Assembly (NCBI RefSeq): GCF_001544975.2 | Contig: NZ_FCOG02000048.1 | Coordinates: 1 to 49,274 of the forward strand | Reading direction: 5' to 3' | Source: Caballeronia arationis | GTDB taxonomy: Bacteria > Pseudomonadota > Gammaproteobacteria > Burkholderiales > Burkholderiaceae | Length of the DNA: 49,274 nt | Shown here: positions 8,327 to 16,347 of the stretch, piece after piece | Layout of the letters: each line of letters opens with the position of its first letter | Position numbering within the stretch: position 1 is the first letter of the stretch | Notes under the pieces: generated by a model | The model's input: only the letters and a program-made list of their open reading frames with translations | The model's database searches: none | Told to the model about the DNA's origin: nothing | Position numbers and translations under genes: made by a program

Positions 8327-9475
8327 TTACTGCGGACCCGGCGACGCCAAATCGGCGTCGTCGAGGATGTGATCGGCTCGAGCCGGGCCGGCCGGACACG
8401 CCACGCCATCGCGCTCGCCCAGGAGGCGGCGGCGATGCGCCGCTAGCGCGTCGACGAGCTTGTCCGCACCGAAGTGGATGACGTCAGTAGTCGGCAAGCC
8501 GGTATCTCTTTCGACGCGTGCGACCACCTCGGCAGCCTGCTCGCGGCTCAGCTGCCCGCAATGCACGCTGACGCCGACGACCTTGGCAGGTCGCAGGTAC
8601 GACGCCAGCTGCTCGTAGAGCGCGACGAGTTCGTTCAAGGGGCGCAGCGGTGCGTTGGGCCAGCCCTTGTGGTGCTCGAGGTCCGCCTCGTGGCAGAGCA
8701 CGAGTGCCTGGGGCATCGCACCATGCAGCAGCCCGAGGGTCACACCGCTGTAGGCGGGATGCGATATCGAACCCTGGCCTTCGACGACGATCCAGTCATG
8801 GTCCGTGGCCGACTTGAGCACCATCGATTCCGTGACGCCCGCGATGAAGTCGGCGGGCACGGCGTCGACCGCGACACCGGTACCACTGATATAGATGCCG
8901 CTTTGGCCAGTGGCCACGAAGCCAGCATTGAAGCCCTTGCGCTTCGCGGCTTCCGTGATCTCTATCGCGCTCGTCTTCTTGCCGACGCGGCAGTCGCTGC
9001 CCACCGTGTGCACGACGAAGCTGTCGATGTCGCCGAGGCTGGCCGCGCTGGTGGCCAGCACTTCGGGCGGCTCCTTCGTGTCCCAGATGCGGCTACCGGA
9101 TACCGCGGCGAGAGCGCTGAATTCAGGGTCCGTTGCGATGCGAAAGTGCAGGCCGCTCACCACGTCGATGCCGCGCTTGAGCGCCAATGCGATCTGCGAG
9201 CGCCATGCGACGGGCAAGTCGTTGGAGAACAGACCCACGCCGATCAGCAGGATCTGCGGATCGAAGCTGAGCGCCGATTCGAGCGAGTCGACGAGGGGGA
9301 TGCCGCGACCATAGCCAAGAATGTCGCCGACATCCTTTCCTGCCATGCGGCTGTCGATGACCGCCACGCAATCGGCGTGGCGATATCGCAAGTAAGAGGT
9401 GGCGACTTTGCTCGAAACCGGGCCGAAACAGCCCTCGGCAAATACAACCACACGTTTGTCTTTGAGACACAGCAT
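8327..9475 (-). CDS. DUF1611/DgcN-like P-loop protein
   Basis: 382 aa, first gene of the minus-strand operon. An N-terminal Rossmann-like half (VVVFAEGCFG, RGIPLVDSLESAL) is followed by a P-loop half with Walker-A-like VGSDCRVGKKTSA at about 158-170 and the family motif ATGQSGIYISG. The recalled DgcN member of this family acts in D-glutamate metabolism as an N-acyltransferase; others are uncharacterised. In this operon it might activate or acylate an amino-acid-like intermediate, but nothing in the sequence fixes that. AGGAG lies about 9 nt upstream of the ATG. Its C-terminal 15-20 residues are low-complexity and probably disordered. Confidence 0.8.
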   Translation of the reverse strand: MLCLKDKRVVVFAEGCFGPVSSKVATSYLRYRHADCVAVIDSRMAGKDVGDILGYGRGIPLVDSLESALSFDPQILLIGVGLFSNDLPVAWRSQIALALKRGIDVVSGLHFRIATDPEFSALAAVSGSRIWDTKEPPEVLATSAASLGDIDSFVVHTVGSDCRVGKKTSAIEITEAAKRKGFNAGFVATGQSGIYISGTGVAVDAVPADFIAGVTESMVLKSATDHDWIVVEGQGSISHPAYSGVTLGLLHGAMPQALVLCHEADLEHHKGWPNAPLRPLNELVALYEQLASYLRPAKVVGVSVHCGQLSREQAAEVVARVERDTGLPTTDVIHFGADKLVDALAAHRRRLLGERDGVACPAGPARADHILDDADLASPGPQ

Positions 9476-9815
9476 ATGCTCTCGCTCCTGTCATCATTCA
9501 ATCGATCGCTTACCGAGCGACCGTGAATTCAATGTAGATCAGGATCGATCGAACGAACGTATGTGCCGGTGAATTTGACGGATCGTAAGAAAATGCATCG
9601 ATAGAAAAATTGTTCTGACGTGAGCGCATCTACGTTGAAGCTTGACCCGTCGACAAGATGATTTGCGCTCCTGAGCAACGACAGCAGGCTCGATTTCTCG
9701 TTCAGACAAAGTATCTGCCGGTTAGAGTTTGTCGGATGGGCGACTGGCCGCTTGCCGCCCTGCACCTGTTCCGCCTAAGCTCGTTCCAACCTCAACGATC
9801 AAGCGGAGCAAAACG
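9476..9815. promoter_or_regulatory. Divergent promoter region of the biosynthetic locus
   Basis: A 340-bp gap separates the two divergent transcription units. It is distinctly more AT-rich than its surroundings between about 9570 and 9720. This is where a LysR-type regulator would act on both operons. A short dyad, TCGCT (9506-9510) and AGCGA (9516-9520), lies just upstream of the DUF1611 gene. No -35/-10 pair is strong enough to name. Confidence 0.5.
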
Positions 9816-10901
9816 ATGCGGCCCTTAAGAATCCACTGGTGCGCCCCGCGGGGCGACGGCAATACCAAGGCGTCGGAAAAGGATCTGGCGAACGAGCTGA
9901 ATATGGACGGAATGGTTGATTTCGTCCAGGAGGCGGAAGACCTGGGAATCGACTCTCTATTGATGGGTATCGGCTTCCACCTGCCGGACCCTCTGCCGCT
10001 GATTGGTGCGCTGGTGCGGGAAACGAGGAAGGTCACGTTCATCCTGGCATATCGACCCGGCCTGCTGCCGCCGACCCTGTTTGCGCAAGTGGTCAACACG
10101 ATATCGTGGATGTCGAACAAGCGAATTTCCCTGAATATCGTCGCTGGTATTTCCCCGGAGGAACAGGCGTATTACGGCGACTACCTGTTGCACGACGATC
10201 GCTACCGGCGAACCGACGAGTACCTCTCGGTGATGCATCGCTTCTGGCGCGGCGAATCGCCCATCTCGCACGAAGGCGAACACTATCGTTTCACGGGCGC
10301 AAAGCTCGGCCTGCCCTACAAGGATGGAGTGCGCCCGCGTATGTACCTGAGCGGCGCGTCGCGGCAAGCGCAGCAGTGCGCAATCGACTGGGGCGATTGC
10401 TGGCTGCGCTACGGCGACACGCCCGAGGGCATCGCGGCCGCCAGCCGCTTCGTATTGAGTTCAGGGCGCGACGTCGGCATCCGCATGCACGTGCTGGCGC
10501 GCGAGACACGTGCCGAGGCCCTGGCCGAGCTCGAGGCGATGATGGCCAACCCGGACGAGCAGCACCGGCAGAACGTCCGCGACTTCGTGAAGAACTGCGA
10601 CTCCGAGGCAGTCAGGACCTCGTTTCGCCTTGCCGAAGGCTCGACCAACGACTGGCTCTCGCCGATGCTGTGGTCAGGCGCGGTGGCTTACCGTGGCGGT
10701 CCGGCGCTCTGCGTGGTCGGCAGCTATCGCGAAGTGGCGCAGTACCTCATTGAATACAAGAAGGCTGGCGTCAGCGAATTCATTTTCTCCGGCTGGCCCA
10801 CGCGCGGCGAGATGCGGCGCTTCTGCCAGCACGTGCTGCCGCTCGTGCGCGAACTGGAGGCCCACGAAGGACAGCAAGAGGAGATCGCCCTTGTCATCTG
10901 A
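9816..10901 (+). CDS. SsuD-like flavin-dependent monooxygenase (LLM class)
   Basis: 361 aa, bacterial luciferase-like TIM barrel using reduced FMN. It aligns along its whole length with E. coli alkanesulfonate monooxygenase SsuD (RGDG near the N-terminus, LHDDRYRRTDEY, GIRMHVLARET, YRGGPALCVVGSY, IFSGWP). The SsuD sites R226/H228 and R297 look retained. The active-site Cys54, His11 and Tyr331 appear replaced by Phe or neighbouring residues, Arg and Trp, so the substrate is probably not a simple alkanesulfonate. The start ATG at 9816 is chosen for homology; longer upstream codons have no support. The FMN reductase at 566 is the likely partner even though it is at the other end of the locus. 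Confidence 0.88.
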   Translation: MRPLRIHWCAPRGDGNTKASEKDLANELNMDGMVDFVQEAEDLGIDSLLMGIGFHLPDPLPLIGALVRETRKVTFILAYRPGLLPPTLFAQVVNTISWMSNKRISLNIVAGISPEEQAYYGDYLLHDDRYRRTDEYLSVMHRFWRGESPISHEGEHYRFTGAKLGLPYKDGVRPRMYLSGASRQAQQCAIDWGDCWLRYGDTPEGIAAASRFVLSSGRDVGIRMHVLARETRAEALAELEAMMANPDEQHRQNVRDFVKNCDSEAVRTSFRLAEGSTNDWLSPMLWSGAVAYRGGPALCVVGSYREVAQYLIEYKKAGVSEFIFSGWPTRGEMRRFCQHVLPLVRELEAHEGQQEEIALVI

Positions 10902-12177
10902 TCCTATCGACGTGCGCAGGGCGAGGCGCCTCCGCTGGTTCGCCGCAGGCCTGATGCTCGGCATCGTAGCCGAGCAGACGGTGATGTTTGCGGTCCCTTT
11001 GATCATTTACCAGGAAACCGGCAGTGTCGCTTATTCGGGCATCGCGTTCGCCGTCGAGTGGGTCCCGGCGCTGATGGCGTACCCGTTTGCGGGCATGCTG
11101 GCCGACCGACTCGGCGGACGGAGGCTGTTCCTCGATGCGAACGCGGCTCGCGCGCTGTGCCTGCTCGTCGCGGCGGCCGCCTGTCAGGCCGCGCCGGCCG
11201 TCACGATCGTTGCGCTGATGGTCAACAGCGCCTTCCTGTCCGTGCTGATGGCGCCGATCCGGATGTCGGTCGAGAAGACGGTGCCGGCCCTTGCTGAGGG
11301 CGATACGTTATCGCGCCTGCAGTCGCTGGTGCAGAACGGGGAGTTGCTCGCGCGGGCGCTCGGACCCGTCCTTGCAGCAGGTCTGGCGCACTGGCTCGGC
11401 AAGTTGCCGCTGTTGCTTGTTGCCGCGACCGCGTTCGCGCTGGCGGCGGTGTGCTGGCGCGACATGCCGTCAGGCGTGCGCAAGGTCGTCGTGACGAGCC
11501 GCGTCGGGCAAGACTTGAAGCTCGGCTGGAAGCTCCTGATCGCCAATCGTCCGGTCGTCTTGCTGGCTGTCGTCAACTTCACGATCAACCTTGCGTTCGC
11601 AATCGCGATAAGCGCGAATGCGTACCTGATAACCGGCGTCTTCCAGGCATCGGACAGCATCTTCGGCCTGATGAACGCGGGCGCGGGCCTACTGGGTTTC
11701 CTCAACTTGCTCCTGATTCCGCGCTTGCTCAAATCATGGTCCATCTATCGCCTCGGTGCTTGCGGCTTCGCGCTGATGTGCTTCGGTCTGCTGTGGATGG
11801 GCACGGCGAGCAATGTGTGGATCTATGCGACGTCGTTTCCCGCAGCGATGGCGGGCGTCGCCTGGTTCAACGTCTTCAACCGCACGCAGCGGGTCAAGGC
11901 GATCGAACCGGAGCATCTCGGCAAGGTCATCGGGCCGTTCTACCTGATCAACTCTTTGTCGTATCCGATCGCGGGTATCGTCACGGCGAGCCTTGGACCT
12001 GTACTCGGGGTCCAGAACATCGTCCTCTTCATGGCGGTACTGCTCGCCTTACCCGGTTCGGCGCTGTTATGGACGACGGCGCGGCACTTCCGAGCGAAGC
12101 TCGAAGGCGAGCCGGCACAAGAGAGCGCCGCTGCTTGCCCGATCGCCACCACGCGCAAAGGCCCAGGGCAAGCCTAA
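10891..12177 (+). CDS. MFS transporter, probable exporter (TTG start)
   Basis: 428 aa with about 12 hydrophobic segments and the intracellular loop-2 signature GMLADRLGGRRLFL of the major facilitator superfamily, of the DHA3-like or enterobactin-exporter-like kind. Coding must begin at TTG 10891: GAGGAG stands 7 nt upstream and the reading frame overlaps the monooxygenase stop by 11 bp; the next candidate is a GTG at 10912. Co-transcription with the monooxygenase and its place in the biosynthetic locus suggest export of, and self-protection from, the product. Inner membrane. Confidence 0.85.
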   Translation: MSSDPIDVRRARRLRWFAAGLMLGIVAEQTVMFAVPLIIYQETGSVAYSGIAFAVEWVPALMAYPFAGMLADRLGGRRLFLDANAARALCLLVAAAACQAAPAVTIVALMVNSAFLSVLMAPIRMSVEKTVPALAEGDTLSRLQSLVQNGELLARALGPVLAAGLAHWLGKLPLLLVAATAFALAAVCWRDMPSGVRKVVVTSRVGQDLKLGWKLLIANRPVVLLAVVNFTINLAFAIAISANAYLITGVFQASDSIFGLMNAGAGLLGFLNLLLIPRLLKSWSIYRLGACGFALMCFGLLWMGTASNVWIYATSFPAAMAGVAWFNVFNRTQRVKAIEPEHLGKVIGPFYLINSLSYPIAGIVTASLGPVLGVQNIVLFMAVLLALPGSALLWTTARHFRAKLEGEPAQESAAACPIATTRKGPGQA

Positions 12178-12228
12178 TCCATCCTTGCATGGCGAACCTT
12201 TGCGAAGACGATGCATCGACATGATGCC

Positions 12229-12244
12229 GGCGAATGGGTTCGCC
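12229..12244. terminator. Small hairpin between convergent genes, weak terminator candidate
   Basis: GGCGAA-TGGG-TTCGCC forms a perfect 6-bp stem with a 4-base loop in the 172-bp gap between the MFS gene and the converging LysR gene. There is no T-run behind it in either direction, so it would be at best a weak or Rho-assisted terminator. Confidence 0.2.
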
Positions 12245-12349
12245 AGATGAGTGAAGTCGTAAAGCGACATGACGTTCAATCCTTGACGTAACTCTCGACG
12301 ATGGACCTTCGACCTTCTCATGGTTACGCATTTTGCGTTCAGGCTTCCT

Positions 12350-13306
12350 CTAACCGGGCCAGGCAATGCAGTGCTGCGCTGACCCTGGCATTGATTGTTG
12401 CGTCTGCGGCACCTGCAGGATTTCGCGCCCGCACGCGATGATCTCTGACGAGATCGATTCGCAAATCGGTGGCGCAGCCCGCCAGTGGTGCCAGTACAGC
12501 GTCACCGGAAAAGACATGTGGCGCAGTACGTCGACGAGTTCGCCGCTCGCGAGTCGCGACAGCACGGTCTGTTCAGGAAGCAGACCATAGCCGACGCCGG
12601 CTATGATCGCCTCGAGTTGCGACGCTGGAGACGGCAGAAAATTCTTTCGATAGCGCCCGACGGACACGCCGAACACCGCATCGAGGTAGCGATCCAGTAA
12701 GGCGGTGCGCCGCCCCAGAAGCACCGCAGGCGCCGAGGTGGCGGAATGCAGGCAGAAGCCTTTTGCGAAATGACGCTGGATGAACTCCGGGCTCGCCACA
12801 CAGCGGTAGGCTATATCGCCGATCGGCGTCGCGACACACCCGCGCGCCGGACGCGGCACGGTAGAGACACAGCCAATGATCTCGCCGCGGGTCAGTGCCG
12901 GAAACCCCGGGTCCGCATCGTCTACGACGACCTCCAATTCAACCGTGTTGCGTTCGATCAGGCGCCGCACGACCGCGCAAAACCAGGTGTCGATCGAATG
13001 CGCGTCGACGCCAATGGCGAGCGGCATGGCGCCGCGGCCGCTGACACCGTGCGGACGGATCTGCCCGAAGGTGTCCGCTTCGAGGAGCCGCACCGCCGCC
13101 ACATGCTTGAACAGCACCTCCCCCACCGACGTGAGCGCCAGGGGTTTGTCGCGTACCAGCACGACTGCAGAGAGCGCCTCTTCGAGTGCCTTGATGCGCT
13201 GCGAGATCGCGCCGCGCGTGACGTTAAGTTTTTCGGCCGCACGTTCGAAGCTCAGTGTTTCGACGACGGTTGCAAAGGCTTCCAATTGGTGTCGATCGAG
13301 CATCAT
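12350..13306 (-). CDS. LysR-type regulator of the ArgP/LysG subfamily
   Basis: 318 aa. The N-terminal winged HTH reads LEAFATVVETLSFERAAEKL then VTRGAISQRIKALEE, with the SFERAA / SQRIK wording typical of ArgP-LysG proteins rather than the general LysR pattern. The effector domain continues to the C-terminus. ArgP-type regulators sense basic amino acids and switch on exporters. Being next to the MFS gene and at the edge of the locus, it is the likely pathway regulator and may sense an amino-acid-like product. Two Met codons (13306, 13303) are possible starts; they differ by one residue. Confidence 0.85.
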   Translation of the reverse strand: MMLDRHQLEAFATVVETLSFERAAEKLNVTRGAISQRIKALEEALSAVVLVRDKPLALTSVGEVLFKHVAAVRLLEADTFGQIRPHGVSGRGAMPLAIGVDAHSIDTWFCAVVRRLIERNTVELEVVVDDADPGFPALTRGEIIGCVSTVPRPARGCVATPIGDIAYRCVASPEFIQRHFAKGFCLHSATSAPAVLLGRRTALLDRYLDAVFGVSVGRYRKNFLPSPASQLEAIIAGVGYGLLPEQTVLSRLASGELVDVLRHMSFPVTLYWHHWRAAPPICESISSEIIACGREILQVPQTQQSMPGSAQHCIAWPG

Positions 13307-14946
13307 CGATGATCTCCTCTAGGGACGTGCCCGTACGCGGGGGCCTTGCCGGGGCGCGCATCAAGCAGAATGGGGAGCGCCGACCGGCCGAGTCGCAAGG
13401 CGAGCATTGCATTGTTCTGCAGGCCCGGATGCTTCGGCGCTTTCTGATAGTCCCGGATGGGATCCGTGCGACCCGGCCGAGGGCCGTGAACCAGCATTGC
13501 CGGAGCCGATGCAGGCCACAAATCGAAGACACGCTGTGACGACCCTCTGCTTGTGTTCATCTGCGCTTTCTTGAATCGCATGCTAATTGTTCTGCCACTT
13601 TCGCCAGACGCTACCCGTCTCCCCGATACAGCAGCATCGCGCGATTGGTAGCCTTTGATCAACCCCTCACTTTCCGGGTATATCGCGGAGTGCCAGGCGC
13701 GGTCTGAGAAGGTGTCGTAGTAGCGGCAGCTGAGGGTACTCGAACGACGCTCGCACACCTGAACATTCATGGAAGACCGACTGTACCGTCGCCGAATAGT
13801 GTTCACCCGCCATAACGAGCGCCACATCGTATTGGTCGCGGAAGCGTCGATGAGTGCCGACAGTCTCACGTTGCGGGTGCCTACCTTCAAAAGGGATTCG
13901 AGGGGCGACTCCTGATGCCGCCACAGATTCATGCCCGCAAAGGAGGTGTGTTGCTGAACTTCCGGGTACAGGACCCAGCCTGTGCCGGGATCGTGGCTGG
14001 GTAGCAGCAGGCGGTAGACTCCGGACATGTGGCGGGAGTGCATGAAGTAAAGCGCATGTTTGAACTGTGCCACAACGGCCGCGGCCGCCTTCGCCCGGGG
14101 AAGAGCAGATCCCCACGGCATCTCTTGGAATTCGTGCATCTCGTATGGCATATCGGTGACCGAATATATGAACATCAAACTCAAGCGCTGATCTGACACC
14201 GCCGTTCTGAAAACTAAAAGCCGATGCCACGGGTGCAATCCAGGTGTCGTGGGTCTTCGAATGGGACGCGCGAAAGGGTGATGCGCGCATAAGGTGCTGC
14301 GCCAGGATTGCATCCGTCGTACATATACATGCAGGAAGGATGCCAGTCGCGGCAAGGCGTTGACCGTCCTGCGCGGTCCCACTTACACGGCAGCGCAGGG
14401 GCAGTCCCGTGACCTCTGAAAAGGCTTGTGCGCGGCGCGTGATGGCTTGCGGGATGGGCGCGTCCGAGATGGCGGGGCGTCTTAACTCTTGCGAGGATCT
14501 GATGCTTGCCATTGCATGGCGGGATCGCTTTGATCGCCGACGCGCTTTCGACGGGTACGGAGGTGTTGCTGCATCGCAAACATCAACATGCGGGATGTTG
14601 GATTTCTGGCGTCATCCGCGCGCCTTCAAGGGATGGTCATGCACCAGCCAGTTTTCGCCGCGAGCGTCGCTCGGATGAAAGAGCAGGGACTGAAGCTGTG
14701 TGACTCGTCTTCCCCGTGACTCTGGATCGATACTCAACGCGAGTGGTCAAGCCGATCACGCTCAATGACGCCAACACATTGAATCTTTCACAATTTGCCG
14801 ACCTCCAGCCGCTTGCCGAACAGCGCTTGATGCAGCGCATGCGCGAAGTGGTGCGTCTGCACAAAGAGCGAAAAACTGTTGCGCCAGCTTAAATCGCTGG
14901 GCGCGGTAGACCGAGCATTTTGGCGCCGAGCACTGGCGTTTCTCCT
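13307..14946. other. Gene-poor 1.6-kb stretch, possibly decayed coding DNA
   Basis: No gene can be named here. On the minus strand two long open frames overlap (about 13303-14382 and 13667-14512). Protein-like wording jumps between frames, for example GVYRLLLPSHDPGTGWVLYP in one and QYDVALVMAGEHYSATVQSV, ending with a stop near 13667, in the other. This is what a frameshifted gene would look like. On the plus strand a 58-codon frame from GTG 14716 to TAA 14892 (starts VTLDRYSTRVVKPITL) also reads like the tail of a protein. None matches a family I recognise. Confidence 0.35.
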
Positions 14947-16347
14947 CTACTTGCTCGCCGCGCCTCGCGGCTTAAGCGGCAGGCGGACCTGGAACGTCGT
15001 GCGGCCCGGACGCGACTCGACGCGAATCTCCCCACCATGCCGCTCGACCACCGTCTGGTAGGAGATGTCAAGACCCAGGCCCGTGCCCTCACCGAGCGGC
15101 TTGGTCGTGAAGAATGGCTCGAACAGGTGCGGCATCACCTCCGGCGCGATGCCGGGCCCGTTGTCGGTGACTTCGATCACGGCATCGTTCGCGTCGCGGC
15201 CAGTGCGGATGACAATCTCTCCCTTGCCCTCCATTGCGTCTATGGCGTTGTCGATCAGGTTGGTCCATACCTGATTCAGCTCGCTGCCATACACCACCAG
15301 GTTCGGCAGGCTGCGGTCGTATTCCCTGCGCACGGTGACACCGTGCTTGAGTCGGTGGTGCATGATGGTGAGCGTATCGTCGATGCCGCCGTGGAGATCG
15401 ACCGCCTGCTGCGGCGCCTGGTCCATGTAGGAGTAGGACTTCATCGCTTTGACGATCTCGGAGATGCGCACCGCGCCGCGCCGCGTTTCCTCCACCAGCG
15501 AACGCAGCTCCAGGGTTGCCGCGAGCCACCGGATGCCGGCCGCAAATTGTTCCTCGTTCAGGCGGGCCGCAAGCGGTTCGAGGTCCGCGCGCCCGATCCC
15601 GATTCGCGCCAGGGACGGCGCCATTAGCCATGGCCTCTCGATGCCGAGCTTCGCCAGCCAGTCGAGAAGCGCGTCTTCGGCCTCGCTTTGCTGCAGCGCG
15701 TCGCCGGCGGGGCCGTGCCCCGGTCCCTTGCCCGCGCCGAGGCTGTCGAGCGCGCTCATCGCCTCCGGCGGAATGGTGCTGTGACTGAGCGTGACCGCCG
15801 CATGGTTCAGCATCGCGAGTGTCTCGACCGCGCAATCCGCCGTGCGCGCCACCGCCGCCGCCGGATTGTTCAACTCATGCGCGAGCCCGGCCGCGAGGGT
15901 GCCTAGTGCGGCCAGTTTCTCCCGGTTGCGCACGGTTGCCTCCAGGGTGGTGAGGCGCTCGAGGGAGCTACGGAAAATCGCGCGGCTAAAGGCCTCGGAT
16001 GCCAGCAGCAGTTCCTTGAATGCGCGTTCCGGAAGCAGCGCCATGTGGCAGTGAGTGGCGGCAACGACCGTGCCTGGAGCAGGCGTACCCGCGAGCATCG
16101 CTGCGCCCCCGAAGAAGCTTGGAGCGATGAACCGGTTAGTGGGAATCTGCTTCGCTCCGGAAAACTTCGTGGCCTGGCACTCTCCTTCCAGCACGACGAA
16201 AAAGGCGGGACTCGTTTCGCCTTCCCGTCGGAGAACGTCCCCCGCTTTTACGTGGATTTCCGTCAGGTGCTCGCCCAGCCACCGCAACTGTTCGTCCGAC
16301 AGATCCGCGAAGGGCAGCACTGCGCGCAGCTTTGCGAGGTCGATCAT
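14947..16347 (-). CDS. Histidine kinase with N-terminal cyclic-nucleotide-binding domain
   Basis: 466 aa, soluble (no membrane segment). Residues about 8-125 form a CRP-type cNMP-binding beta-roll (PAFFVVLEGECQAT, FFGGAAMLAG). The dimerisation segment carries the phospho-histidine H157 in LAAGLAHELNNPAAAV. The C-terminus is an HATPase_c domain with N, G1 and G2 boxes (LIDNAIDAME, DNGPGIAPE, GTGLGLDIS). Its ATG overlaps the stop of the upstream receiver-reductase gene (ATGA), so the two are made together and the kinase very likely signals to that receiver. Ligand of the beta-roll is unknown; ADP, cAMP or redox input are all possible. Confidence 0.9.
   Translation of the reverse strand: MIDLAKLRAVLPFADLSDEQLRWLGEHLTEIHVKAGDVLRREGETSPAFFVVLEGECQATKFSGAKQIPTNRFIAPSFFGGAAMLAGTPAPGTVVAATHCHMALLPERAFKELLLASEAFSRAIFRSSLERLTTLEATVRNREKLAALGTLAAGLAHELNNPAAAVARTADCAVETLAMLNHAAVTLSHSTIPPEAMSALDSLGAGKGPGHGPAGDALQQSEAEDALLDWLAKLGIERPWLMAPSLARIGIGRADLEPLAARLNEEQFAAGIRWLAATLELRSLVEETRRGAVRISEIVKAMKSYSYMDQAPQQAVDLHGGIDDTLTIMHHRLKHGVTVRREYDRSLPNLVVYGSELNQVWTNLIDNAIDAMEGKGEIVIRTGRDANDAVIEVTDNGPGIAPEVMPHLFEPFFTTKPLGEGTGLGLDISYQTVVERHGGEIRVESRPGRTTFQVRLPLKPRGAASK

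Noticed and set aside
9529..9765. A 78-codon GTG-start frame just upstream of the DUF1611 gene, a possible precursor peptide
   Set aside because: Lies in the AT-rich divergent promoter region, with a weak RBS, no leader/core-like pattern and no RiPP maturation enzyme beyond the ATP-grasp proteins, which resemble free-amino-acid ligases.
14409..14703. Plus-strand text with a WRD...CWISGVIR pattern, considered as a DUF3331-like remnant
   Set aside because: The two halves are in different frames and the match is too short to support a call.
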